Numbered from the stretch's first letter, positions 1-7,151 are shown. The stretch: DNA of 7,758 nucleotides from Flavobacterium psychrophilum (GCA_945872875.1 CAMCBB010000083.1:1-7758), one strand, 5' to 3'. Notes: a model not told the origin generated them from the letters alone. Program-made: numbers and translations.

Positions 1-59
1 ATTAATCCCGAAATCAATTAGTACATTTTTAGTATATTTACCTACTTATTTGATCAAAA

Positions 60-1421
60 ATGACTCCAATTATTTCTTTTTTATTAGTATTTCTTTTTTC
101 CTTAGCCCTTGGTCTAGTTTTAGGAAAATTTATTTTTAGTGCCAATTCAAAATCTGAAAAAGCATCGTTAGAAGAAAAAATAAATGGTTTGTTAGCACAA
201 ATAAATCAATTGAAAGAGCAATTTCAATTGGAACGTACGCAATTTGAAAAACAGTTTACGGCATCCAATGAAGAAAAAGAAATGATTCGCGCTGAGAAAG
301 ATTCATTAGCCATTCATTTATCTAAAAAAGAAACCGACTTTGAAAATCTTTGGGAACGCAATAAAGAACAAAAACAAGAAGTAGAACAGCTACAGGAAAA
401 ATTCACCAAAGAATTTGAAAATTTAGCCAACAAAATCTTAGAAGAAAAAACATCCAAATTCACCGAACAAAACAAAGAGAATTTGGTAAATCTTTTAAAT
501 CCGCTACAAGAAAAAATTCAGCTTTTTGAGAAAAAAGTAGAAGATACCCACAAAGAAAGCATTGATTACCATGCTGCTTTACGCCAACAAATTGTTGGGT
601 TGACAGCCATGAATGAGCAAATGAGTAAAGAAACTCTTAACCTTACAAAAGCATTAAAAGGAGATAGCAAAATGCAGGGGAATTGGGGCGAACTAATCCT
701 AGAACGCGTACTTGAAAAATCGGGATTGGAAAAAGATCGCGAATATTTTGTACAAGCTAGTTTTGTAACCGAAGAAGGCAACAGGGTTTTCCCTGATGTA
801 GTTATTAATTTGCCAGATGGCAAGAAAATGATCGTGGATTCTAAAGTTACGCTAACAGCCTACGAACGCTATATCAACGAAGAAGACGACCAACTTAAAT
901 CGCAGCATTTAAAAGAGCATGTGATTTCGATAAACCGACATGTGGAGCAACTTAGTAATAAGAACTACCACGATTTGTATGAAATTGAAAGTCCAGATTT
1001 TGTGTTGCTATTTATACCGATTGAGTCGGCTTTTGCGATTGCCTTAAATGAGGATACTAATTTGTACAATAAAGCATTCGAAAAAAATATTGTTATTGTA
1101 ACTCCTTCTACTTTATTAGCCACTTTGCGCACTATTGATAGTATGTGGACCAACCAAAAGCAACAAGAAAATGCTTTGGAAATTGCGCGTCAAGCTGGAG
1201 CACTTTACGATAAATTTCATGGTTTATGGAACGATTTAATTACTGTTGGAAAAAAATTAGACGATGCAAAATCTGGATATTCTGATGCCATGAACAAATT
1301 AGTTGATGGTTCTGGAAACTTAATTAACCGAGTTGAAAATCTTAAAAAAATGGGAGCAAAAGCCAAAAAATCGCTTCCAGAAAATATAATTTCTAGAGCA
1401 GAGAATCAGGATTTAATCTAA
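60..1421 (+). CDS. rmuC: RmuC family DNA recombination protein
   Basis: RmuC proteins are predicted nucleases of the PD-(D/E)xK fold, linked genetically to limiting recombination at inverted repeats. The product is 453 residues, a normal length for the family. Residues 1-26 form one hydrophobic N-terminal membrane anchor. Residues about 30-165 are Glu/Lys/Gln-rich and should form a long coiled coil. The RmuC domain covers about 170-435. Its hallmarks are visible: GNWGE at 207-211 followed by LERVLEKSGL, then PD at 245-246, then VDSK at 259-262 (the D-x-K catalytic pattern), then TPSTLLATLRTI around 348-359. ATG at 60 is chosen because it places the anchor at the extreme N-terminus. The gene stands alone: the next gene starts 110 nt after its stop. 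No terminator is obvious behind it. Family assignment is firm; biochemical activity is inferred from the family. Confidence 0.95.
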   Translation: MTPIISFLLVFLFSLALGLVLGKFIFSANSKSEKASLEEKINGLLAQINQLKEQFQLERTQFEKQFTASNEEKEMIRAEKDSLAIHLSKKETDFENLWERNKEQKQEVEQLQEKFTKEFENLANKILEEKTSKFTEQNKENLVNLLNPLQEKIQLFEKKVEDTHKESIDYHAALRQQIVGLTAMNEQMSKETLNLTKALKGDSKMQGNWGELILERVLEKSGLEKDREYFVQASFVTEEGNRVFPDVVINLPDGKKMIVDSKVTLTAYERYINEEDDQLKSQHLKEHVISINRHVEQLSNKNYHDLYEIESPDFVLLFIPIESAFAIALNEDTNLYNKAFEKNIVIVTPSTLLATLRTIDSMWTNQKQQENALEIARQAGALYDKFHGLWNDLITVGKKLDDAKSGYSDAMNKLVDGSGNLINRVENLKKMGAKAKKSLPENIISRAENQDLI

Positions 1422-1505
1422 AATTTAAATTAATCATTAATAAACACCTCTAAAACTTGATAATAATTATTTAATATTCATATAATCAGTATGAAATATT
1501 TATTA

Positions 1506-1513
1506 TACATTTG
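1506..1513 (+). promoter_or_regulatory. Putative Bacteroidetes -7 box TACATTTG
   Basis: TACATTTG matches the Bacteroidetes -7 consensus TAnnTTTG exactly. It ends 18 nt before the ATG at 1532, which would give a short leader. No good TTG -33 element sits about 19 nt upstream, so the call is tentative. If real, it puts the alternative TTG codon at 1511 inside the promoter and favours the ATG at 1532 as the start. Confidence 0.4.
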
Positions 1514-1531
1514 ACTAGAATATTTTATTTT

Positions 1532-2632
1532 ATGAAGAATAAATACGCTTTATTAGTTTTTACACTTATTACAATTATTATTTTGATTTCTTGTTCTAAA
1601 TCTGATCAAGAGGAATATATAGATTTACCCGAAGTTTCTGTAAACTTGGCTACGGTTCCATATGCTAAATTATCCGATTATCATTTTTTTGATGGTCCAA
1701 TGAAAGATCAAAAACCAGCCTTGGATGTCTTGATTTACGAACCTGCATCTTCATTATTTACTGATTATGCCCACAAAAAAAGATTTGTTTGGATGCCCAA
1801 AGGAACAAAAGCTACTTATGATGGTGATGGTAAAATTTTAAATTTACCAGTTGGCTCAGCATTAATTAAAAATTTTTATTACGACAATGTTCAAAATACA
1901 ACGCCAATAGGCTCAACTAGAATCATTGAAACTAGAATTATGATCCGAAAAGCTTCGGGTTGGATTTTTGCTGAATATGTTTGGAATGCAGCTCAAACTG
2001 AGGCATATTTAGATATGGCAGGAAGTAATACTACAATTGAATGGAAGGATAATAACAATATTACTCATGTAGTAGATAGTTATAGAATACCTTCCGATCA
2101 ACAATGCATGACTTGTCATAAATATAATGAACAGCCAATTCCAATTGGAATTAAACCACAAAACTTAAACAATAATTTTACATTTACCACAGGTATAAAA
2201 AATCAATTGGCTAAGTGGATTGAAGTTGGTTATTTAGAAAACAACCTACCAACGACAATGTCTTCAACAGTAAATTATGATGATACATCAAAACCCTTAG
2301 ATTTAAGAGTTAGATCCTATTTAGATATTAATTGCGCTCATTGTCATCAAACAAATAGTCATTGTGATTATAGACCTATGCGATTTGCATTTAATGAAAC
2401 TTCGAACTTGTCAAATATGGGTGTATGCGTTAACACCCAAGATATGGCTGATTTTCCGCCAGCATTAAGTAAAATTGTAAACCCAAACAACATCAATAGA
2501 TCTATGATGTATTACAGATTAAATACTGATAATGAAAGCTATAGAATGCCCCTTATAGGAAGAACTGAAATACATGCAGAAGGAGTTGCATTAATTGAAC
2601 AATGGATTAACTCTCTATCTCCATGCCCATAA
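1532..2632 (+). CDS. Di-heme c-type cytochrome lipoprotein, SO2930/HNE_0200-like family
   Basis: Probable exported electron-transfer protein of 366 residues. The N-terminus is a lipoprotein signal with hydrophobic residues 5-19 and lipobox LISC (Cys21), so the mature protein is lipid-anchored outside the inner membrane. Two covalent heme sites are visible: CMTCH at 192-196 and CAHCH at 268-272. Met339 in 'YRMP' is a plausible distal ligand for one heme. The stretch from about 47 to 118 (KLSDY, then LFTDYA, KKRFVWMPKGT, PVGSALIKNFYY) resembles the conserved N-terminal half of the SO2930/HNE_0200 di-heme family as I recall it. A longer reading from TTG at 1511 adds seven residues before the signal peptide. 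ATG at 1532 is preferred because it gives a standard lipoprotein signal and lies downstream of the TACATTTG box. It is 29 nt upstream of the FG-GAP gene and probably co-transcribed with it. Heme attachment is secure from the motifs; the redox partner is unknown. Confidence 0.86.
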   Translation: MKNKYALLVFTLITIIILISCSKSDQEEYIDLPEVSVNLATVPYAKLSDYHFFDGPMKDQKPALDVLIYEPASSLFTDYAHKKRFVWMPKGTKATYDGDGKILNLPVGSALIKNFYYDNVQNTTPIGSTRIIETRIMIRKASGWIFAEYVWNAAQTEAYLDMAGSNTTIEWKDNNNITHVVDSYRIPSDQQCMTCHKYNEQPIPIGIKPQNLNNNFTFTTGIKNQLAKWIEVGYLENNLPTTMSSTVNYDDTSKPLDLRVRSYLDINCAHCHQTNSHCDYRPMRFAFNETSNLSNMGVCVNTQDMADFPPALSKIVNPNNINRSMMYYRLNTDNESYRMPLIGRTEIHAEGVALIEQWINSLSPCP

Positions 2633-2661
2633 TAAATATTTAAAAATAAAAATCTTAACAT

Positions 2662-4731
2662 ATGAAAAAAATTATTTTAATTATAAGCCTTTGCCTTTTT
2701 ACTAGTGGGTCATTTGCACAAGATACTTGTGCCTCTGCATTACCAATTAGTGCAGGATTACATATAGTTGACGCCGTGAATGGGTTAGATGTCCCTACAC
2801 CAATTTGCGCAAATAATGGAGTAATAACAGCAAATGGAAAAGGAGAATGGTATACCTATACTCCAACACAAAGTTATACTGTAACAATTACAACAGATAT
2901 TTCACAAAATACACCAAGGGTTGACACAAGATTACATGTTTATACAGGAACTTGTGGAAATTTAACATGTGCAGACGGAGATGATGACTCTGGGGCAAGT
3001 TATTCATCTGTTGCAATATTTAATGTCTCAGCTGGAATTACCTATACAATTGCATTTGATAACAGATGGACTTCTAATGGTTTTACTTTTCAATTAATTG
3101 AAAATCCATTAGTTATTCCAACTCCTCAAAGAATTACTTATACAACACAAAATATTCCAACAATTAATAGCACCTATAATTTATGTGTGGTGGACATGAA
3201 TGGTGACAGAAAAGACGACATTGCTGGTGTAAGCGCCAATAACCTTAGAATTCATTATCAAGGAGCTGGTGGAACATTTACTAATACAGATTTTCCAATC
3301 ACAGGAACAAGCAACATGCCTTCTTGGAGTTTGGCTGCAGGTGATTACAATAAAGATGGATATAATGATATAATTTTAGGTGGAGGAAGTGCAGTTACTT
3401 TTTGGAAATCAAACAGCACAGGTACAGCTTATACAAACGAATCATTCTCACAATATGTTTTTTGTCAAAGAACCAACTTTGTAGATTTAAATAATGATGG
3501 AAATTTAGATGCTTTTTCATGCCATGATGTTGATCCAAATGTATATTTCATGAATAATGGATCTGGTGAATTAACATTTTATCAATCTGGTATAACTCCT
3601 GGTGCAACTACTATTGGAATTCATCCAGAAGGTGGAAATTATGGTTCTATTTTTGTTGACTATGATAATGATGGAGATCAGGATTTATTTATTGCAAAAT
3701 GTCGTGGTGGATCTGGAACCGCCAAAATCAATGAACTTCACAAAAACACTTCCTACACTGATGCAATGGGTAATAAAATTATACGATTTGAAGATGTATC
3801 GATAGCCGCAAACTTGGCTGATCCAGTTCAAACATGGTCTTCTGCTTGGGCTGACTACGATAATGATGGTGATTTAGATATTGTAGTTGGTGCTAGCTCA
3901 ACTACAGATGGAAGTCATAAATATATGAGAAATAATGGTGATTCAACCTTTACAGATATAACAACTGGTTCTGGTTGGGATACTAATACAAGTACCAATA
4001 TTGAGCATGTTGCTCACGACTTTGATAATGATGGTTTTGTAGATGTGATAGGTGGTGGAAATAAAATCATGTTCAATTTAGGAAACGGAACTTTTGCACA
4101 TTCAAATTATAGTGGTATTGCAGTTGGAGGTATTGGTGATTTAAACGATGATGGCTTCTTAGATTTCTTAAACGGAAGTACTATAAGATACGCGGTTCCT
4201 AATGGAAACAATTGGAAAAAAATAGCACTTAAAGGAGTTGTTAGTAATAGCTATGGCATTGGTGCAAGAATAGAAATATATGGCGCTTGGGGTAAACAAA
4301 TTAGAGATATTCATAGCGGGGACGGATTCAAATACATGAGTTCATTAAATGCTCATTTTGGTATTGGAACAGAAACTGCAATAACTCAAATTATAATTAG
4401 ATGGCCATCTGGAATTATTGACACCATTAATAACCCAACTATAAACAATGCTACTTTGGTTGTTGAAGGTTCAACATTGACTCTAGAAGAATATACTAAC
4501 TCTGAATTTAGCCTGTATCCTATTCCTGCTAAAAATGTATTGAATATAAAAACTAATAATGAGATTACTTTGAAATTAGCTAAAGTATTTGATTTGAATG
4601 GTAAACAGGTATTTGAAAGTAACTTAACTTCAAATCAAATTCCTACTGAAAGTTTAAGCAAAGGAACCTACATTTTATTACTACGAGATTCAAATGATAA
4701 AGACTACAGTCAAAAATTCATAAAAGAATAA
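2662..4731 (+). CDS. Secreted FG-GAP/VCBS propeller protein with ASPIC/UnbV domain and T9SS type A sorting domain
   Basis: A 689-residue exported protein of unknown ligand. Residues 1-20 are a signal peptide ending in SFAQ. Residues about 21-147 form a Cys-containing beta domain (Cys23, 49, 98, 103) resembling bacterial pre-peptidase C-terminal (PPC-like) modules. Seven calcium-loop repeats follow, starting near D178, D228, D275, D333, D398, D453 and D493, for example DYDNDGDQD and DFDNDGFVD. Seven repeats are what a seven-bladed beta-propeller needs. Residues about 530-605 match an ASPIC/UnbV domain (GIGARIEIY, SGDGFKYMSS, HFGIG, IRWPSG). Residues about 615-689 are a Por-type T9SS sorting domain (FSLYPIPAKNVLNI, LSKGTYIL, KFIKE end). 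It is therefore predicted to cross the outer membrane by T9SS and be released or attached to the surface. It is the second gene of the operon with the di-heme cytochrome and is followed by a strong terminator. Domain calls are solid; binding target is unknown. Confidence 0.93.
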   Translation: MKKIILIISLCLFTSGSFAQDTCASALPISAGLHIVDAVNGLDVPTPICANNGVITANGKGEWYTYTPTQSYTVTITTDISQNTPRVDTRLHVYTGTCGNLTCADGDDDSGASYSSVAIFNVSAGITYTIAFDNRWTSNGFTFQLIENPLVIPTPQRITYTTQNIPTINSTYNLCVVDMNGDRKDDIAGVSANNLRIHYQGAGGTFTNTDFPITGTSNMPSWSLAAGDYNKDGYNDIILGGGSAVTFWKSNSTGTAYTNESFSQYVFCQRTNFVDLNNDGNLDAFSCHDVDPNVYFMNNGSGELTFYQSGITPGATTIGIHPEGGNYGSIFVDYDNDGDQDLFIAKCRGGSGTAKINELHKNTSYTDAMGNKIIRFEDVSIAANLADPVQTWSSAWADYDNDGDLDIVVGASSTTDGSHKYMRNNGDSTFTDITTGSGWDTNTSTNIEHVAHDFDNDGFVDVIGGGNKIMFNLGNGTFAHSNYSGIAVGGIGDLNDDGFLDFLNGSTIRYAVPNGNNWKKIALKGVVSNSYGIGARIEIYGAWGKQIRDIHSGDGFKYMSSLNAHFGIGTETAITQIIIRWPSGIIDTINNPTINNATLVVEGSTLTLEEYTNSEFSLYPIPAKNVLNIKTNNEITLKLAKVFDLNGKQVFESNLTSNQIPTESLSKGTYILLLRDSNDKDYSQKFIKE

Positions 4732-4735
4732 ATTT

Positions 4736-4768
4736 AAAAAAAGTCCGAATTAATTCGGACTTTTTTTT
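4736..4768. terminator. Intrinsic terminator, bidirectional, after the FG-GAP gene
   Basis: A perfect 18-bp palindrome (GTCCGAATT/AATTCGGAC, 4743-4760) is flanked by seven A on the left and eight T on the right. It begins 5 nt after the stop codon. The flanking A and T runs extend the stem and make it usable from either strand, though only the plus-strand operon needs it here. Confidence 0.9.
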
Positions 4769-4774
4769 ACGATA

Positions 4775-4790
4775 AAAACGGTACCGTTTT
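4775..4790. repeat. Perfect 16-bp palindrome AAAACGGTACCGTTTT
   Basis: Perfect self-complementary sequence beginning 6 nt after the terminator T-run. It could be a second hairpin of the terminator region or a dimeric regulator site upstream of the gene at 4911. It lies about 40 nt upstream of the proposed -33 element at 4830. The palindrome is directly seen; its function is not known. Confidence 0.5.
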
Positions 4791-4829
4791 CTTTAAATAA
4801 ATTATAATTTAAAATGCATTATCCTTTGG

Positions 4830-4859
4830 TTGATTTTTAATAATAATTACGTAAATTTA
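4830..4859 (+). promoter_or_regulatory. Putative Bacteroidetes promoter for the gene at 4911
   Basis: TTG at 4830-4832 is followed after 19 nt by TAAATTTA at 4852-4859, which is one base off the TAnnTTTG consensus. The 19-nt spacing is that reported for flavobacterial housekeeping promoters. It would start transcription near 4866 and give a leader of about 45 nt. Confidence 0.45.
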
Positions 4860-4910
4860 AAGTAAATGCGCTATTAAGAAAGCGACAATCTTTGAGTTAA
4901 TAAAAATTAT

Positions 4911-5534
4911 ATGAAAAGAACAACATTACTACTTTTATTATTGATCACATTCCATTGCATACTATATTCGCAAAACAAGACTGAAAAATATTTCAATTCT
5001 AATTTTGAAAATATTAGTAAAAAAGAATTTGATGATTTAATATTAAAAGATAATTACCTATACAACGTTTTTGAACTTAAAAACCAGTTTGAATATATTT
5101 TATACCAACGCAAAACAAGAGGGAAACTTGCCTTAGAAGAATTAAATAAACTAAATAATAGCTTAATTAAAAAAGGTACGATTGATAATAATATTACAAT
5201 TATTATTTTTTATCCAGGAAAAGACGACTGCAATGGCATTGAGAGAATTTCTACTTGGAATATTTTTGACACTGATTATTTAAGAAAAATCAAAAAAATA
5301 AATTCGGTTAACAATTTTTGGATATATAAGAGTGATGAGAATTTAAAATATTATCAACCTAATAAAGTGGATTGGAAAAATGATAATGATCAAGTAATCG
5401 AAAAATTATTTTTCAAAATGCATTATCCTTGTTTTAGCTCCGCTGTAATTGACAAAGATGGAAATTACATTTTAAACTTGGGTGAATTTGGCAAACAACA
5501 TATTTGGGAAGATGTAATTGAACTTACCAAATAA
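4911..5534 (+). CDS. Secreted protein of unknown function, possibly thioredoxin-like
   Basis: I do not recognise this 207-residue protein. Residues 1-21 are a signal peptide: KR, six Leu in a row, and a cleavage-like ILYSQ, the form common in Bacteroidetes. Cys16 lies within the signal but lacks a good lipobox. The rest is Lys/Asn/Ile-rich. A hydrophobic strand with a following loop, ITIIIFYPGKDDC (95-107), and the C-terminal block YPCFSSAVIDKDGNYILNLGEFG (172-194) recall the central strand, the cis-Pro-like region and the 'IDKDG' hairpin of thioredoxin/TlpA-like folds. No CxxC pair is present, so a redox role would not be expected even if the fold is right. It is monocistronic: a terminator and palindrome precede it and a long noncoding stretch follows. 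ATG at 4911 is chosen because it opens directly into the signal peptide. Coding status is likely; function unassigned. Confidence 0.75.
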   Translation: MKRTTLLLLLLITFHCILYSQNKTEKYFNSNFENISKKEFDDLILKDNYLYNVFELKNQFEYILYQRKTRGKLALEELNKLNNSLIKKGTIDNNITIIIFYPGKDDCNGIERISTWNIFDTDYLRKIKKINSVNNFWIYKSDENLKYYQPNKVDWKNDNDQVIEKLFFKMHYPCFSSAVIDKDGNYILNLGEFGKQHIWEDVIELTK

Positions 5535-5947
5535 CTTCTTAAAAACAATTGAATAGACCATTGAAAACAGCTCCTTAGATACAAAACACGTTATTGACAA
5601 ATAGGGCTAAAAGATATTAAAACAATATAGAAAAAAATTAGTCGTTTAGATAATTTATAAAAAAACATTACATTTGAAATAAGTTAAAAAAATTGACAAG
5701 ACAAAAAAGCGCATTACATATTTTTATGTTGCCAATAGTAAAACAATAGAAATCAGTATAATATAGTCGGCTTTCTTTCTAAGGCTGCGTATATATATGA
5801 GTTAGCCGTCAGTTTAGTGGAACGTAAAGAAATTGAAAGTGTTAAATTGAAAAACTGAAAATAACAAATAAACGGATAGCATCGAAACCTTAAACAATGC
5901 CTGAAAATGACTCAATATTGGGTAAATAACATATAAATTTTAAAAGA
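5535..5947. other. 413-bp stretch without a convincing gene
   Basis: No reading frame here looks protein-like. It holds a possible weak promoter: TTG at 5693-5695, then after 23 nt TATTTTTA at 5719-5726, one mismatch to TAnnTTTG. It also holds an imperfect inverted repeat (CGGCT at 5768-5772, AGCCG at 5804-5808). The repeat ends in the boundary-like sequence GTTAGCC at 5801-5807. From 5808 to 5945 the plus strand becomes purine-rich, like the sequence just after the cassette boundary at 6643. I see no RNA gene. Confidence 0.5.
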
Positions 5948-6241
5948 ATGAAAAGAACATTCAAAATTATGACAATCGCATTTGCAATGTCAATTATGCT
6001 AACATCTTGTTTTTCTTATACAAGTGTTGTTGGTAAAGGAGCACAAGGTAACTCACAAGTTACTAAATGGAATCATTATGTAATTGGTGGATTAGCACCA
6101 GTTGGAGTTTCTGACTCAAAAGCTATGGCTGATGGTGCAACAGATTATACTGTTCACACTAGACAAAGTTTTGTTAATGGTTTAATTGCTGCTTTGACTT
6201 TCAGTATTTATACTCCAACAACTACAACTGTTACTAAGTAA
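5948..6241 (+). CDS. Bor family outer-membrane lipoprotein
   Basis: A 97-residue lipoprotein related to phage lambda Bor, an outer-membrane lipoprotein expressed by lysogens and linked in E. coli to serum survival. The signal peptide ends in lipobox LTSC, with Cys21 as the lipidated residue. The C-terminal signature RQSFVNGLIAALTFSIYTP (residues 72-90) aligns closely with the QQTFVNGLLGFITLGIYTP block of lambda Bor. The preceding NHYVIGGL corresponds to its HHFFVSGI. Length equals that of lambda Bor, so the gene is intact. ATG at 5948 is the only start giving the full signal peptide. It is followed 3 nt after the stop by a strong hairpin that should end its transcript. It lies in the first module of the proposed cassette cluster. 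Family is well supported; serum resistance should not be assumed for this organism. Confidence 0.88.
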   Translation: MKRTFKIMTIAFAMSIMLTSCFSYTSVVGKGAQGNSQVTKWNHYVIGGLAPVGVSDSKAMADGATDYTVHTRQSFVNGLIAALTFSIYTPTTTTVTK

Positions 6242-6244
6242 AAA

Positions 6245-6284
6245 TATAGGCGACAAAAACTTATCATTTTGTCGCCTATAAATT
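6245..6284 (+). terminator. Hairpin terminator after the Bor-family gene
   Basis: A perfect 14-bp stem (TATAGGCGACAAAA at 6245-6258 with its complement at 6267-6280) encloses an 8-nt loop. Only AATTTT follows, so the U-tract is short, but the stem is strong and starts just after the stop codon. It separates the lipoprotein gene from the small gene at 6294. Confidence 0.75.
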
Positions 6285-6293
6285 TTAAAAAAG

Positions 6294-6497
6294 ATGAAAA
6301 AAACTGCTTTTTACGTTTCGACAATTGTATTTCTATACTTGTGCTATATTCTCATAAATATTTTTATTTATCACTTCAAGCATTTAAACGAATATGGTAA
6401 TGGATTTTTAATTGGAAAAATTTTACTGCTAATATTTTTCGGCTTTATTATTTATAAAACCAATCCATTTAAAAATAAAATAAGTAATAGAAAGTAA
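6294..6497 (+). CDS. Small two-helix membrane protein, unknown function
   Basis: A 67-residue hydrophobic protein. Two membrane helices are likely, at about residues 6-28 and 39-56, joined by a short polar loop (HFKHLNEYGNG). The C-terminal tail KTNPFKNKISNRK is strongly basic and by the positive-inside rule should be cytoplasmic, placing both ends inside. No family is recognised. The ATG follows an A-rich leader (AAAAAAG) and comes directly after the Bor-gene terminator, so it may rely on read-through or a promoter I cannot see. It ends 21 nt before the first attC-like repeat, where a cassette gene would be expected to end. Coding status is likely from composition and start context but not proven. 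Confidence 0.6.
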   Translation: MKKTAFYVSTIVFLYLCYILINIFIYHFKHLNEYGNGFLIGKILLLIFFGFIIYKTNPFKNKISNRK

Positions 6498-6517
6498 TAG
6501 AAAAAATAAAACCGAAC

Positions 6518-6649
6518 GGCTAACAGCAGTTTGGCAAAAGACGGGCTGACAAGCTTCGTAGAAACATTTGTGCAAGGTTCAACATTTGTGCTTCGTATAA
6601 ACTTTAGTGCTAAAAATCCCGCCCTTCGCCAAGCCGCAAAACGTTAGCA
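6518..6649 (+). repeat. attC-like imperfect inverted repeat, copy 1
   Basis: The left end GGCTAAC (6518-6524) is complementary to GTTAGC (6643-6648) at the right end. Inside, TTTGGCAAAAGACGGGC on the left is matched by the complement of CCCGCCCTTCGCCAAG on the right, with mostly transition mismatches. This reproduces the R''-L''/L'-R' arrangement of integron attC sites, with unequal spacers between outer and inner arms. The tip of the element holds short direct repeats: AACATTTGTGC at 6563 and 6581, and GCTTCGTA at 6553 and 6590. Overall length is about 132 bp, within the attC size range. R' fits GTTRRRY only at GTT plus two bases. Confidence 0.55.
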
Positions 6650-6745
6650 CTCATTTTATGACGACAGCGGAAAGGGTTAAAACAAGACGGAAAGAACTAA
6701 AACGGTTTTTGTTAATGGACGACAAGAGAAACGACATTTATTAAA

Positions 6746-7012
6746 ATGAACACGAAACAATTAAGAAAACATTCACAATATATAAACTCGACAATTATGA
6801 AAATATTTGGAATCAAAATCAACGGAAACTTAATCGGACAAGTTTTAATCGGCATTTTTATTAGTTGGCTTATTGGATTGGGCATAAGTTGGATTAATCT
6901 TTTTGGTACCAGCGGACAAGCACCTTTAATTTGTGCTATGGCGGGTGGTATTTATGCCGTTGGACGACTTGTCAGACAACATAGAAAGTTGACAAAGGAC
7001 AACATTGCTTGA
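6746..7012 (+). CDS. Small membrane protein, unknown function
   Basis: An 88-residue protein with no family I recognise. Residues 1-25 are polar and basic. A membrane helix spans about 28-51 (LIGQVLIGIFISWLIGLGIS and on), and a shorter Ala/Gly-rich helix about 58-73. The tail RLVRQHRKLTKDN is basic. An internal ATG at 6797 (Met18) would give a 71-residue form starting MKIFGIKING, which looks equally natural, so the start is uncertain. The ATG at 6746 comes one base after the stop of a possible 28-codon upstream frame. It is the only sizeable gene between the boundaries at 6643 and 7277, matching the usual one-gene cassette. No promoter is evident, as is common for cassette genes. Confidence 0.65.
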   Translation: MNTKQLRKHSQYINSTIMKIFGIKINGNLIGQVLIGIFISWLIGLGISWINLFGTSGQAPLICAMAGGIYAVGRLVRQHRKLTKDNIA

Positions 7013-7151
7013 CTTTTGAACACGGCTGACAGAGTGGTAGAAAGTTTAGTAATAGATACTCAACTGATTCAGTTGGACACTTCGCTGAAAATTTCGGCAT
7101 CTTTAACAATGAAAACCATAGCGACAGACAAGAAAACAAATGAAAAACGAG
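7013..7151. other. Noncoding tail of the second cassette
   Basis: This stretch and the repeat after it make up a 322-bp interval without a convincing gene. It contains one small hairpin (CAACTG at 7061, loop ATT, CAGTTG ending 7075) 48 nt after the stop. The hairpin lacks a T-run, so it is a poor terminator candidate. A 26-codon frame from 7109 runs into the repeat and looks fortuitous. Confidence 0.45.

Noticed and set aside
566..1153. Minus-strand open frames opposite rmuC (566-823 and 965-1153)
   Set aside because: They lie wholly inside a well-supported coding gene. Their translations (Ser/Leu-rich, no domain) look like reverse-frame shadows.
3602..3805. Plus-strand 67-codon frame inside the FG-GAP gene
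   Set aside because: It is an out-of-frame reading of the propeller repeats with no start context of its own.
6482..6501. Tandem 10-bp repeat AAGTAATAGA at the end of the small membrane gene
   Set aside because: Only two copies in AT-rich sequence. It overlaps the stop codon and has no further structure, so chance or slippage is enough.
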